Shown: positions 9,507 to 18,246, counted from the first letter of the stretch. The stretch: 64,000 nt of DNA from Candidatus Melainabacteria bacterium (GCA_003153555.1 PLZS01000048.1:62001-126000), one strand, 5' to 3'. Made by a program: numbers and translations. Notes: a model not told the origin generated them from the letters alone.

Positions 9507-12008
9507 TTAGACCTTTTTGACCTGCAATAATCTGTTTTCTACCAACACTCCAGCGGCGCGCCAGATTATGTACGACGGACTGTCTTTCATCTCGACAAAT
9601 ATTTTTGTCAGACTTTTGTTGCCATCTGCAAGCTTGATCAAAGTGCGCATCACACTCAGTTCGTCTTTTGTCACTTCGCGATCTTCTTGCAGCCTCAACC
9701 AACGATAGGCGTTTTCGATACCCGGTACAGCGCGAACTAGTAGCTCCATATTCGGTATCAACCGTTTGGCAGCGCGAACGTGATCTTCGGCCAGAGCGCC
9801 CTCCATAAGAATACGCTCCAATGAGTCTACGATTTCTTGCCCAGCGTTATCGATAGCTGAATTGGCGCGCTGTTGGAACGTAAATGTGCCAGTCTCGAAT
9901 GTGACTACGAATTCTATAACTGCAGGTACGCCGACGATTTTGTCCAATTTAGCTTGCTTGGGACGCCCTTTCTCCCAGCTGACTAGCAATTGCCTTCCTG
10001 TGTCATCTTGCACGCTTAACAGCCCCGTCTTCTGGCTTGTGGCAATGGATTGCAATAGTCCTGCACAGTCCAACACGCCGAGTTCGCCACTAAAAGCAGA
10101 ACCACGTTTCGATGGCTTAAAGCCAGCAGGGACTCTCTGAATGTGGCAAATCTGATTCGGCCCCATCTGTTCATTGAGGTAAAGCAGAGCATTTCTTGCC
10201 TTAGCGACCATGTCATCGCTGGTAGTGCCATCTGCTGGATAAGTTGAGCAGCCGATCGACACCGTAAGTCCCTTGACACCTCCGGCCCACTGCTCAGTAG
10301 CTTCTACAGCGGCGCGGATTTGCAGGGCTAGCTCCATGGCTTGCGGCATGCTGCAATCTTCAAGCACTGCGGCGAATTCATCGCCTTGGTAGCGAATCAC
10401 ATAGTTGGCAGGCTCAACAGATTGTTCCAATCGATCTTTCACGTCTATGTTGTTACGCAGTATCCGAGCCAATTCTTGCATCCATCGGTCTCTGACGTCC
10501 GAGCCGTGATGCTGCAAGCTTGCGTCCAGAAAATCACCCGATATCATGAACAAAGAAAATGGCTGATTGTCAGTTCGCATTGCTCGTTCGATAACGTGCC
10601 CCATTAGTTCTTGGAAGAATTGACGATTGCGCAATCCTGTTAATTGGTCCGTCCAATCTGCTTCTTCGGTTTCCTCCAAAATTAACAGTTTGTGGAAGAA
10701 GTTGGATATTTGATCGCGGAATCGTTCAACAGATTTGAGCTGATCTGCGTTGATCTGTTCTTCATCTTTCAAGAAGACAATGATCGCTGCAAGGTCGGCA
10801 TCACGGTGTTTGATGGGGAAATAGAGAATTCGGCGGATATCATTTCCAGCCGCCAATTCTTCAAAGCCGAGACGACGAATTAGCATTGGTCCAATGTCCG
10901 CAGATTTTGCGTTTGCGAAACTGCCTCTGGCAATTTCTCGATGATCTATTTCACGCAGTAACTGCAGTGATTCATCGTCCAATCCCAGTGAAGCTAAGAT
11001 TGTCGGTTGATAATCCCTGTCGAGTTTAAAGAATGCGGCTAGCGACACGACTTCAGGATATCTTTCCTGCAATCCACCCAGGGCCTGCTCGGCAAACATT
11101 TTAGTTGACTGCGCGGAACTTAGTTCATACTCGAATGAGCGCATCAGAGGACTGACTTTGGTTCTTTGCGTTTGCACAGCAGGGATCGGATTTGAAGGTG
11201 TGTTTGCGCCTCGCGCCGCATCGGTTTTGCGCGCCTTTTCATCCCTCTTCCCATCGTCATCTCTCGTCTTGCCAAAGCGCGATGTGTCGTTGAGCACAGC
11301 AAAGTCCTTGATTGCGCCGGCAAGTTGAACTACTTCAGTTGATGAACCTGTCGGTGCCATCAAATGTTTTGCTTTGCTCGGTGAGGCCGATGCCGCAACA
11401 ATTGTCTTGGTGAATTGTGCGAGAGGACGAGAGACCAAAAGTTCAATCAATGCTAGCAAGATAAAGAAAACAATGGCAATGGTGCTGAGAATTATTCCAA
11501 ATCTGACTGGAGTGAGAAAATTGAACATGAAGGCTTGAGGGGCAAAGGATTCCCATGTTTGCTCATAGGGAACACCAACGTGCAGCACTTCAGTGCCATT
11601 CATGCGAAGAACAGTTTCGTAATATCGAGCGTTGTTAACAACTACTTCGCGCGAATTTTCATCGAATTGACGCAAGTTTGGTGCGAACGGTCTCGTTCGC
11701 GGCAACACAGTGCCACTACCATTGGTGACGTAGCACCAGGCTAAATCGTGGTGAGAAATTATTTTGAGGGTTTGAAAACTGCCGGCGGTTTGCATTCCCA
11801 TTTCAGCGGCAATTTCTTCTGCCAGTCCTGTAGACAAGGTCGGCACAAGTAACGGGGAGACTGCGTTAGAAATCACAAAAGCGATCGGCAGTGAAATTAA
11901 AAAGCAGACAAGAATCCGAACCCCAAGGCGATTCAGGGCTCCAAGTAGCGGAGACATTGGGCGAATTACGACCATAGTCTTGTCATCAGCTTTGACGATC
12001 GACTTCAT
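9507..12008 (-). CDS. Membrane sensor with GAF-like, degenerate GGDEF and DUF4388 domains
   Basis: Two membrane helices (about 28-50 and 166-192) flank an extracytoplasmic sensor region; a HAMP-like stretch follows, then a GAF-like region (about 300-450), a GGDEF domain (about 455-620) and a C-terminal DUF4388/PatA-N-like domain (about 640-745). The signature reads RYQGDEF at 539-545 instead of RYGGDEF. The usual metal/substrate segment (L-D-x-D-h-F-K-x-I-N-D) reads ISGDFLDASLQ, lacking the first Asp and the Asn-Asp pair, and no RxxD inhibitory site precedes QGDEF. Diguanylate cyclase activity is therefore doubtful; it may bind GTP or act as an interaction module. No strong RBS is seen at the ATG. 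Transcribed away from the SRPBCC gene. Confidence 0.8.
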   Translation of the reverse strand: MKSIVKADDKTMVVIRPMSPLLGALNRLGVRILVCFLISLPIAFVISNAVSPLLVPTLSTGLAEEIAAEMGMQTAGSFQTLKIISHHDLAWCYVTNGSGTVLPRTRPFAPNLRQFDENSREVVVNNARYYETVLRMNGTEVLHVGVPYEQTWESFAPQAFMFNFLTPVRFGIILSTIAIVFFILLALIELLVSRPLAQFTKTIVAASASPSKAKHLMAPTGSSTEVVQLAGAIKDFAVLNDTSRFGKTRDDDGKRDEKARKTDAARGANTPSNPIPAVQTQRTKVSPLMRSFEYELSSAQSTKMFAEQALGGLQERYPEVVSLAAFFKLDRDYQPTILASLGLDDESLQLLREIDHREIARGSFANAKSADIGPMLIRRLGFEELAAGNDIRRILYFPIKHRDADLAAIIVFLKDEEQINADQLKSVERFRDQISNFFHKLLILEETEEADWTDQLTGLRNRQFFQELMGHVIERAMRTDNQPFSLFMISGDFLDASLQHHGSDVRDRWMQELARILRNNIDVKDRLEQSVEPANYVIRYQGDEFAAVLEDCSMPQAMELALQIRAAVEATEQWAGGVKGLTVSIGCSTYPADGTTSDDMVAKARNALLYLNEQMGPNQICHIQRVPAGFKPSKRGSAFSGELGVLDCAGLLQSIATSQKTGLLSVQDDTGRQLLVSWEKGRPKQAKLDKIVGVPAVIEFVVTFETGTFTFQQRANSAIDNAGQEIVDSLERILMEGALAEDHVRAAKRLIPNMELLVRAVPGIENAYRWLRLQEDREVTKDELSVMRTLIKLADGNKSLTKIFVEMKDSPSYIIWRAAGVLVENRLLQVKKV

Positions 12009-12173
12009 ACCAAACTTTTCTAGGTTTACCTAGTAATGATAACGAGGACAGCCTTGAGATAAAAGCCTTACCTCAATTATAGTTTTGGGGTTTGGGCTCA
12101 GGAACTTGCTTTATTTCCCGGCGTCTCTTGGGACAGGTGTTAACCTCGCTGTATCGTCGACTTGAGGGTGTTT

Positions 12174-12680
12174 ATGCGCAAATTACTAGCTCTGGCGGCT
12201 TTTGCCTCAATGTCCATCGCCCCAGTTTGGGCACAGGGCTCGGATATCGTCTCAGGCTCCGTAACAATCAACGCTCCCTCTAAAGTCGTTTGGGAAGCCG
12301 TTCACACGGAGCGCCAGAACGATCCTGACCTGGAGTACAGCAAAGTTATCGAACAGCATGGCAACCAATCATTAATCGAGCAGAAATTTAACGCTTTGCC
12401 CGTCATAGGCGCTGCGACTTGTCAGCTCATACAAAGAGAGATTCCACTCGAACGTATCGATTACAAGCTCGTCAAGTCCGACAAATTTAAGGCTTTGAAT
12501 GGAAGTTGGGTTCTCACTCCCTCCCCGGATGGGCAGACCACTGTGTTAGCCCTTTCCTCACACTTGGATACTGGTATGGCCTACTCGCAAGCGATCATTG
12601 ATGTGCTCACTAAGAAGAAAATCGATAGGCGCTTGGATAATGTAAAGCGAGCCGCTGAAGCGGTTGCAGTGATTCCTTAG
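12174..12680 (+). CDS. Secreted SRPBCC/START-like (polyketide cyclase fold) protein
   Basis: The ORF track starts at a TTG (12162); ATG 12174 is better, with GAGG six bases upstream and a clean signal peptide MRKLLALAAFASMSIAPVWA before QG. The mature part begins with GSVTINAPSKVVWEAV, the typical first strand and helix of SRPBCC proteins, and ends with a long amphipathic helix. This fold encloses a hydrophobic cavity for lipids or other small ligands; the ligand cannot be read from sequence. About 168 aa, normal for the fold. It is divergent from the GGDEF gene, sharing a 165-bp intergenic region. Confidence 0.65.
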   Translation: MRKLLALAAFASMSIAPVWAQGSDIVSGSVTINAPSKVVWEAVHTERQNDPDLEYSKVIEQHGNQSLIEQKFNALPVIGAATCQLIQREIPLERIDYKLVKSDKFKALNGSWVLTPSPDGQTTVLALSSHLDTGMAYSQAIIDVLTKKKIDRRLDNVKRAAEAVAVIP

Positions 12681-12689
12681 TCGGTGGAA

Positions 12690-13090
12690 TCGATTCTCAG
12701 TTGCCTTTGGAAATATCGTTTCTGGTCTTTCATTATTAGGTTCGATGGCGAGTGCCTGCTTGATGACAGTCAACGTCTCTGCGTAGCGCCCTAATTCGCT
12801 CAAACAGTAAGGCTTGTTTGACATGATACGGGCTTTATTAGGATCGATCGCGAGTGCTTCGTCAAAATCTGAAATTGCCGCAAACCAGTTTTTCAGGTCA
12901 AGATATGCATATCCGCTCGGTGGTTATAGGCAAAAGATGGGTTGGGCGCTTTGTTGATCGCATTTTCGAACTCGCTAAAAGCCAAATTGTTTTCTTTTTA
13001 GCGAGATGAATTGCTGTAGCCAGGAACCATGGATTTACGTCGTTTGGATTCGCATCGAATGCGTCTACGCTCAATGGGCTATTATAAGTT
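12690..13090 (-). pseudogene. Decayed TPR-repeat protein
   Basis: Reading the minus strand, TPR-like coding sequence runs through three frames. One frame gives SVDAFDANPNDVNPWFLATA, the next AFSEFENAINKAPNPSFAYNH, the third AYLDLKNWFAAISDFDEA followed by YCLSELGRYAETLTVIKQAL and AIEPNNE. These match the TPR pattern (Gly/Ala-8, Tyr/Phe-11, Ala-20, Pro-32). Each frame is broken by stops or shifts, and no start with an RBS covers the whole. The HAD gene begins at the other end. This is a degraded gene rather than the short ORFs listed at 12558 and 12898. Confidence 0.7.
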
Positions 13091-13112
13091 TCAAGAATTT
13101 CGTGGGGTTGAG

Positions 13113-13748
13113 ATGCCGAGCTACAAAGCTGTGTTGTTCGATTATGGAAACGTTCTCTGTATGCCGCAGTTGGAATCGGATGTTGAGGCAATGGCTGAGT
13201 GTTTGCAGCTTGAACTAAACCGTTTCAAAACACTTTATTGGCAATTGCGTGACGAGTACGACGTCGGTTCTTTAGACGGCACAAACTATTGGACCAAAAT
13301 CGCTAAAAAGGGCGGTCAAGAAATTCGCGAAGAACAACTTAAAATCGTAATTGAGTTGGACAACGTCGGCTGGTCTCGTCCCAATTTGACAATGGCGGCC
13401 TGGGCAGACAGGCTCAGAAATAGTGGCATCATAACTGCGATCGTTTCAAATATGCCTAGCGATATTCGCGAATATCTTCGCTCGTGCGAGTGGTTGCCAG
13501 TTTTCGACCAATACACCTTTTCCTGTGAAGTTAATTCAGTTAAACCCGCATCCGAAATTTATCTATACTGCCTGGAAAAGCTTGAATTGAAGCCGTCTGA
13601 AGTTTTGTTTTTGGATGATCGCCAGATGAATGTCGATGCGGCGGCACAGTTAGGCATCAATTCATTTGTTTTCACCGACGCAGCTGAGCTTCAGCCATTT
13701 GTTCAATCAGTTGGTCTGCCTGAAATTTCACTTGGCTCATTGTTCTAA
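13113..13748 (+). CDS. HAD-IA family phosphatase (YihX-like)
   Basis: A haloacid-dehalogenase-type hydrolase, probably acting on a small phosphorylated metabolite. The ORF track start (13029) adds 28 residues unlike the family; ATG 13113 places motif I (VLFDYGNVL) at the N-terminus as in YihX-type glucose-1-phosphate phosphatases, which also have Gly instead of the second motif-I Asp. Motif II is IVSNMP, motif III Lys lies in KPASEIY, motif IV is FLDDRQMNVDAA. A helical cap lies between motifs I and II. Length 211 aa is normal. A GGGG motif precedes the start. Substrate not assignable. Confidence 0.85.
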   Translation: MPSYKAVLFDYGNVLCMPQLESDVEAMAECLQLELNRFKTLYWQLRDEYDVGSLDGTNYWTKIAKKGGQEIREEQLKIVIELDNVGWSRPNLTMAAWADRLRNSGIITAIVSNMPSDIREYLRSCEWLPVFDQYTFSCEVNSVKPASEIYLYCLEKLELKPSEVLFLDDRQMNVDAAAQLGINSFVFTDAAELQPFVQSVGLPEISLGSLF

Positions 13749-13886
13749 GAGACGCGTTCGGCGACTAACTTGAGGAGGTACTGACTTCGTTCCTGGAAGT
13801 GTATCTTTCTCCTGTTGCTTTTCCTGCCGCCCATTGCATAAAGTATTGCACCACAGGCAGTGTCAACGACGCAACTGCGGATGTGA

Positions 13887-15770
13887 TTATGCTTTGGACT
13901 CTTGAATATCTATAGTTGCAGCTTGCGTATTTGCCATTGCCTCTTCACTTGTTCTTAAGTCTTCGGGATCCTGATATCGGGGCAGTTTAAACCAGAAGAT
14001 GCTTCCCAAGCCTTCTTTGCTTTCAACGCCGATTGAACCTGCATGAGCTTCTACGATCGCTTTGCAGATCGCCAGACCAAGCCCAGTGCCTTTGCCTCTT
14101 TTGCCGTCTGCAGACTGAATTTGTTTGAACCGTTCAAAGACAATTTCCACATTATTTGGTGGGATTCCCCTACCGTGGTCGATTACACGTACCTCGTTGA
14201 CGCCGTTATCTACGTTGACTTTAATTTCGACGCTGCTTCCTTCCGGAGAAAATTTGATCGCGTTTGACAGAAGATTGACCATTACTTGAACAAGTCGATC
14301 ATTATCTCCAAGCACGTCGGCATCTGAATTGTCAGCGAATTTAGTTACTAGTGAAATCCTGTTCTGTTCGGCAACGCCACGCACTGCCTCAATGGATTCG
14401 TCCACAACTTCTACGAGACTGACTACATTGTGTTCAACTGTCATTTGTCCCGCTTCTAATTTTTCAATGTCTAAAACATCACCAATTAAGTTCACCAATC
14501 TATCTATGCTTATTTCAGCATCGTTGATTCGTTTCTTGCCCATATCCGACTTCGGATCGTAAACCCCCTCCGATATGAGCGAAAGCGTACCCTTGATCGA
14601 GGACAGAGGCGTACGCAGATCGTGGCTAACCATTGCCACGAATTCTTGTTTGACTCGATCGATTCTTCGTTGTTCAGTAATATCGTGTGCGACACAAAAC
14701 AGACTTTGTTCTTCGGGTGACCAGTGCATCGACCACAGCACGTCGATTGTGGATCCGTCTTTTTTGACAACGCGACATTCAACCTGGCGATCCTGAGCGT
14801 CTCGAATCAATTCTTTTATCGTCTTTCTGGTTGGATCGCGTTGATCTGGAGAAATAATTTCACTGAATCGTTTTCCCACCAATTCATAGGGTTCGAATCC
14901 CCACACAGTAAGCGATGCTGGACTAACTTTGCTGAATTTTTCATCGGCATCAAGCGAGCAAATTACGTCTACCGAATTTTCAATCACCGCTCTTTCTTTT
15001 CGCGCTGATTCTTCGACCACGTGAGCCATTTTGTGAAAAACTTGGTCTAACTTAACCAGCTCATCGGTGCCGGTTAACTCCGGATTCAGAGGCATTCCAA
15101 TTGCGAATCGGTAGCTGTTGTCCATCAGTACTTTAAGGCGTCTTGTAAATTCTCTATTGAATATTAGAGCAACGCTTACTGCCAGCAATACGTTCAGGAC
15201 TGCCCCTACCATTAGGGCTTGATGCAGCTGGGCGCGTTTTGCCTCCTGGATTTGCGGACTTGCTGTTTCGATTGCGGCTTGTTCCGTTGTGATCATGTCT
15301 GCTTGTGCCGTCAGGGTGGACAGCATTGGACTGACTTTACGCATTTCAAAGTAAGCCATCATGCGATTGTCTTCTTTTACAATTCTTTTGATTCGCGCCA
15401 ATACAATAACGCCATCTTCGGCTAGGGCTCTCATCTTTTTAACACGGACGTATGTTTGAGGGTCGTCCCGCACCAGATTTTCAAGAACATCGAAATCTTG
15501 CATAAAGTGGTGTTGGTCTCTCTCAGATCGATCTACATAGCCATGTTCTGTCGAAACGACGTACGCGCCCATACCGCCGGCAGACGTAAGCAAAGTTCTC
15601 AAAATCTGGTTGATCTGCGATGTAATAGCGCGTGCGTGCGCTTCACGCTTTGCTTCTAATTCGGATTCGGTCAATAGTTGTCCGACGCGAGCGACGAGGG
15701 CCAATTCGAAGATCATTGGCACTACTACCAATATGAGGATTCGATGTGAAAGTTTGAGCCGGTTGAACAT
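13887..15770 (-). CDS. PAS-domain sensor histidine kinase
   Basis: Membrane-anchored two-component sensor. From ATG 15770: first helix about 11-30, a long mostly helical periplasmic domain, second helix about 187-210, a HAMP-like segment, a PAS domain (ENSVDVICSLDADEKFSKVS...) with PAC end (VAHDITEQRRI), then HisKA with MVSHDLRTPLSSIKG and a complete HATPase (N box NLLSNAIKFSPEG, G1 DHGRGIP, G2 GKGTGLGLAI). All catalytic elements appear intact. The ORF track start is a TTG five codons upstream; ATG fits the basic FNRLKLSHR membrane entry better. No adjacent response regulator, so it is an orphan kinase. Its promoter should lie in the repeat-bearing gap to the right. Confidence 0.9.
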   Translation of the reverse strand: MFNRLKLSHRILILVVVPMIFELALVARVGQLLTESELEAKREAHARAITSQINQILRTLLTSAGGMGAYVVSTEHGYVDRSERDQHHFMQDFDVLENLVRDDPQTYVRVKKMRALAEDGVIVLARIKRIVKEDNRMMAYFEMRKVSPMLSTLTAQADMITTEQAAIETASPQIQEAKRAQLHQALMVGAVLNVLLAVSVALIFNREFTRRLKVLMDNSYRFAIGMPLNPELTGTDELVKLDQVFHKMAHVVEESARKERAVIENSVDVICSLDADEKFSKVSPASLTVWGFEPYELVGKRFSEIISPDQRDPTRKTIKELIRDAQDRQVECRVVKKDGSTIDVLWSMHWSPEEQSLFCVAHDITEQRRIDRVKQEFVAMVSHDLRTPLSSIKGTLSLISEGVYDPKSDMGKKRINDAEISIDRLVNLIGDVLDIEKLEAGQMTVEHNVVSLVEVVDESIEAVRGVAEQNRISLVTKFADNSDADVLGDNDRLVQVMVNLLSNAIKFSPEGSSVEIKVNVDNGVNEVRVIDHGRGIPPNNVEIVFERFKQIQSADGKRGKGTGLGLAICKAIVEAHAGSIGVESKEGLGSIFWFKLPRYQDPEDLRTSEEAMANTQAATIDIQESKA

Positions 15771-16068
15771 TATGCCGGCCAGCAAAGGTCCGCCGCCCGG
15801 CTGAACCTTGGAGCTACAAAATAATATTCGACTTTATAAAACTGACTCATATCAAACCAAGGCTGGCTACGGTGCTCTATGCTCTTATACCTCGCCGGTC
15901 AAATTAAATCTTGAAAAAACCGCCAAATCTGGGTTCGAATCCAACTATTAGTGGTATGACTGTATTACGCCCTCAACAAGAACTTCTGCCTTGCACATAC
16001 AAGGGCCGTGCGCTACCCCTAGCGCCTGATACCTGTTCGGTTTTGACTCTTTGAAAAAAGAATTTTGG

Positions 16069-16103
16069 TTGTCACGGAGTTGTCACAAGACCTATCGTAT
16101 TGT
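16069..16103 (+). promoter_or_regulatory. Pho-box-like promoter on the plus strand
   Basis: TTGTCAC-GGAG-TTGTCAC (16069-16086) has two identical heptamers separated by four bases, the spacing of the E. coli Pho box. Eleven bases later comes TATTGT (16098-16103), a plausible -10, as expected when PhoB replaces the -35 contact. It points right into a region with no ORF longer than seven codons before 16400, so the product could be a non-coding RNA. Recognition by a PhoB homologue is inference from the pattern. Confidence 0.45.
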
Positions 16104-16188
16104 ATACACATGGAAGGCGGCGGGCGCATTTGAAGCGCTAATCAAATAGCAATTAGCTAGTACCGAAGCCACTACAACAAGTTTGGGC

Positions 16189-16222
16189 AAGAGGCTCCCA
16201 GGATCTTAGATCCTGGGTAGCT
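16189..16222 (+). other. Strong RNA hairpin in non-coding region
   Basis: CCCAGGATC-TTA-GATCCTGGG is a perfect nine-base-pair stem with a three-base loop (16197-16217); flanking bases (GA...GCT on the left, AGC-TC on the right) can extend it with two bulges. It lies about 95 bp downstream of the Pho-like promoter at 16069. There is no run of T immediately after it, so it is not a standard intrinsic terminator. It could be the body of a small RNA or an RNA-processing signal. Confidence 0.4.
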
Positions 16223-16300
16223 CGCTTTAAGGGGTTATTTTCAAAATGGGCGATCGGCGGAATCGACCACTAGGGTTTGGGTTGGGGCTCTCTTCAAAAA

Positions 16301-16503
16301 CCAACCGTTGACGGTTGAGCGTTAGATTGGCACTCAGTTAGAAAACCAACCGTTGACGGTTGAGCATTTGGCGGAGGCTGAATCCGAAGACGAACCGTGG
16401 ACGGTTGGCCGATCTTAAGACGAACCAAAACCCCTACAACATATGGACAACCCGTAACGCTTGAGACGGGCGCTTCATTTAAAATCCAACCGTCAACGGT
16501 TGA
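16301..16503. repeat. Array of CCAACCGTTGACGGTTGAGC palindromes
   Basis: Two identical 20-base copies at 16301-16320 and 16346-16365, a variant at 16391-16410 (CGAACCGTGGACGGTTGGCC) and another at 16486-16503 (CCAACCGTCAACGGTTGA). The first three are spaced exactly 45 bp start to start; a degenerate copy may sit near 16448. Each has arms CAACCGT and ACGGTTG around two central bases. They fill the gap between the Clp-N gene end (16570) and the histidine kinase start. Related copies occur at 49073 and, inside a gene, at 59015. Together with the items at 16069 and 16189 this accounts for the 15771-16569 gap; I see no ORF or tRNA there. Confidence 0.8.
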
Positions 16504-16569
16504 TTTTTCCGAAGTGCTCCAAGGTTCAGTGGAGTGGGTGCCACTGCGATCAGTGCAGGAAGGATATTG

Positions 16570-17103
16570 CTACTTGTCGACTTCGTTGATGAGAAATAGT
16601 AGTCGATTCAAGTCGACGTTTAGAGTTTCCAGCACGCGAAGGGCGACTCCTTTTTCGTTGGCTATCAAGGCGAGCAACAAGTGCTCGGTACGCACATCGT
16701 TGGATCGAAACTTTCTTGCTACTTCAAAGGAGGTCTCCACCACTTGTCTGAAAAGATGGGTCGAGTGGAGGTCTTCTTCGTTGATTTCGCCTACGCTGGC
16801 ACCATAGCCGATTATGCTCTTCACTTCTCGACGAGCTTTGTCTGTAGAGACACCGAGCGAGTTTAATACCATCGCTGCGACTCGTTTATCTTGCCTTAGA
16901 ATTCCAATCAAGAGGTGTTCCGAGCCCACGAATCTGTGGCCCAGGCGAAGGGATTCTTCTTTCGCGAAACGAATAGCCCTTTCCAATTGCACATTATGCT
17001 TGTCGTCATCGCTGTCGCTTTGAACGCTTCTCAATGCCGCACCATTCCAATCGCCGACCGCCTTGAGGGGGGTCTTCTCCTGTGAGTAATTGTTTTCTTC
17101 CAT
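16570..17103 (-). CDS. Standalone Clp N-terminal double-repeat protein
   Basis: The protein contains the two Clp-N repeats that form the N-domain of ClpA/ClpC, and nothing else: repeat one about 35-90 (RAIRFAKEESLRLGHRFVGS, EHLLIGILR) and repeat two about 105-165 (VETSFEVARKF, VRTEHLLLALI). There is no AAA+ module or Walker motif. Such free N-domain proteins resemble cyanobacterial/plastid ClpT-like factors and could bind adaptors or regulate the Clp protease; that role is inference. The first about 30 residues are polar and disordered-looking. ATG 17103 has no strong RBS. The palindrome array lies directly downstream. Confidence 0.8.
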   Translation of the reverse strand: MEENNYSQEKTPLKAVGDWNGAALRSVQSDSDDDKHNVQLERAIRFAKEESLRLGHRFVGSEHLLIGILRQDKRVAAMVLNSLGVSTDKARREVKSIIGYGASVGEINEEDLHSTHLFRQVVETSFEVARKFRSNDVRTEHLLLALIANEKGVALRVLETLNVDLNRLLFLINEVDK

Positions 17104-17338
17104 GCCAATGGGCTCTCGTTGACATTGCTCTACTAATCATCATAGCTCGTATCTGGAATATTGACAGAGCTGCCGTCGGCGGGTATTCAAGGGTAAGCGG
17201 TTGCTTCTTAAATCAGACTTTCCCGGAAGTCACTGCTGGCGGTGCAAACAACCGGAATATTCTAGGGTATAGCCTGTAGCAGTCTGCTTTTGGACTTTGT
17301 CATAGTGTGATGGTAGGCACCCAGAGCTTCCCATATAG

Positions 17339-18103
17339 ATGATTTACAGAAACGAAGCTGTTGCAATAGCCATTCAGATCGCCTCTCCTTGCAGGGTCTC
17401 TTGGGACTCCATGGAAGGAGACGATATCACCCGCTTTTGTGGTCTCTGTCACTTAAACGTTTACGATCTTTCAGCTATGGGTTCTAAAGACGCTGAAGAA
17501 TTTCTGCAGAGTCGTGTATCTAATGAGCGCGTTTGTGTGCGGTTCTTTCGTCGCCATGATGGAACAATTATTACTGAAGATTGCCCAGTTGGACTGAGGA
17601 AAATTCGTCGCCTAACTGCAATGCTGAATACAGCCGTGGTCAGCGTTGTATCGATGCTAGTTTCTGTGTTACCTGCACGGGCTCAAACTCCTGCAAATAA
17701 TCAATCACTATTAGCACCGTTGCCGGTGCGTTTTCCGATGCATCCTCAGCCACCGAATTTTACAAAACCGGTGGTGAGCACGCATCCTAAGGTTGAAAAA
17801 ACAATGGGAGCAGTAGCTAACACCGACTTCCGACCATTTATGAAAGTCATGCAAAAGAAGCTGCTAGATAGATGGATGAATTGCCATGTGGAAAATCAGA
17901 GGTTCCCAATAGTTGAATTTAAGGTGCATAAAGAAGACGGCAGTGTTTCCAATATACGGATCGCGCGCAGTTCTGGTGATCCCGCTACGGATTTAATTGC
18001 CGTCCAAGTGATTGAGAAAGAGGCTCCATTCCCTGCGCTTCCGGCTGCCGCCGAAGCAGAAGTGGATATCCAATTCACTTTTAATCTTGATTTCAATAAG
18101 TGA
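17339..18103 (+). CDS. Cys-motif protein with membrane helix and TonB C-terminal domain
   Basis: Three parts are visible. Residues about 15-85 carry a conserved cysteine module (C-x3-W-x2-M...RFCGLCHLNVYDLS...CVRFFRR.DGT...DCPVG) seen at the N-terminus of various bacterial membrane proteins. One membrane helix follows (about 98-116, ending LPARA). The periplasmic C-terminus (about 165-250) has a TonB-C/energy-transducer-like fold with FPIVEFKVHKEDGSVSNIRI and RSSGDPATD. The four cytoplasmic cysteines could bind metal. Without ExbB/ExbD or a receptor nearby, energy transduction is unproven. The start at 17339 lacks a strong RBS. Confidence 0.65.
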   Translation: MIYRNEAVAIAIQIASPCRVSWDSMEGDDITRFCGLCHLNVYDLSAMGSKDAEEFLQSRVSNERVCVRFFRRHDGTIITEDCPVGLRKIRRLTAMLNTAVVSVVSMLVSVLPARAQTPANNQSLLAPLPVRFPMHPQPPNFTKPVVSTHPKVEKTMGAVANTDFRPFMKVMQKKLLDRWMNCHVENQRFPIVEFKVHKEDGSVSNIRIARSSGDPATDLIAVQVIEKEAPFPALPAAAEAEVDIQFTFNLDFNK

Positions 18104-18142
18104 TTAATCGATCTGTCGACGGTTGACATACTAATCGCCAAG

Positions 18143-18166
18143 ATAGTACGATTGTTTTCGTACTAT
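18143..18166 (+). terminator. Hairpin downstream of the TonB-C gene
   Basis: ATAGTACGA-TTGTTT-TCGTACTAT forms a perfect nine-base-pair stem about 40 bp after the stop at 18103. It is followed by TGTATTGTG, only moderately T-rich, so it may be a weak intrinsic terminator. Confidence 0.5.
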
Positions 18167-18246
18167 TGTATTGTGAACTGTAGCAGTCACAAGCTGATGT
18201 ACATAATCAAGGACCGCCAGCAAGCGGTTACAAATTCAGGTGAGTT

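Noticed and set aside
15928-15945. GGGTTCGAATCC, a tRNA T-loop-like sequence in the intergenic region
   Set aside because: The T-stem does not pair properly (two mismatches in five) and no acceptor or anticodon arm can be found upstream, so there is no tRNA here.
16301-16503. Regularly spaced repeats resembling a CRISPR array
   Set aside because: The repeats are 20-base palindromes with copies elsewhere on the chromosome, spacing is irregular after the third copy, and no cas genes are present.
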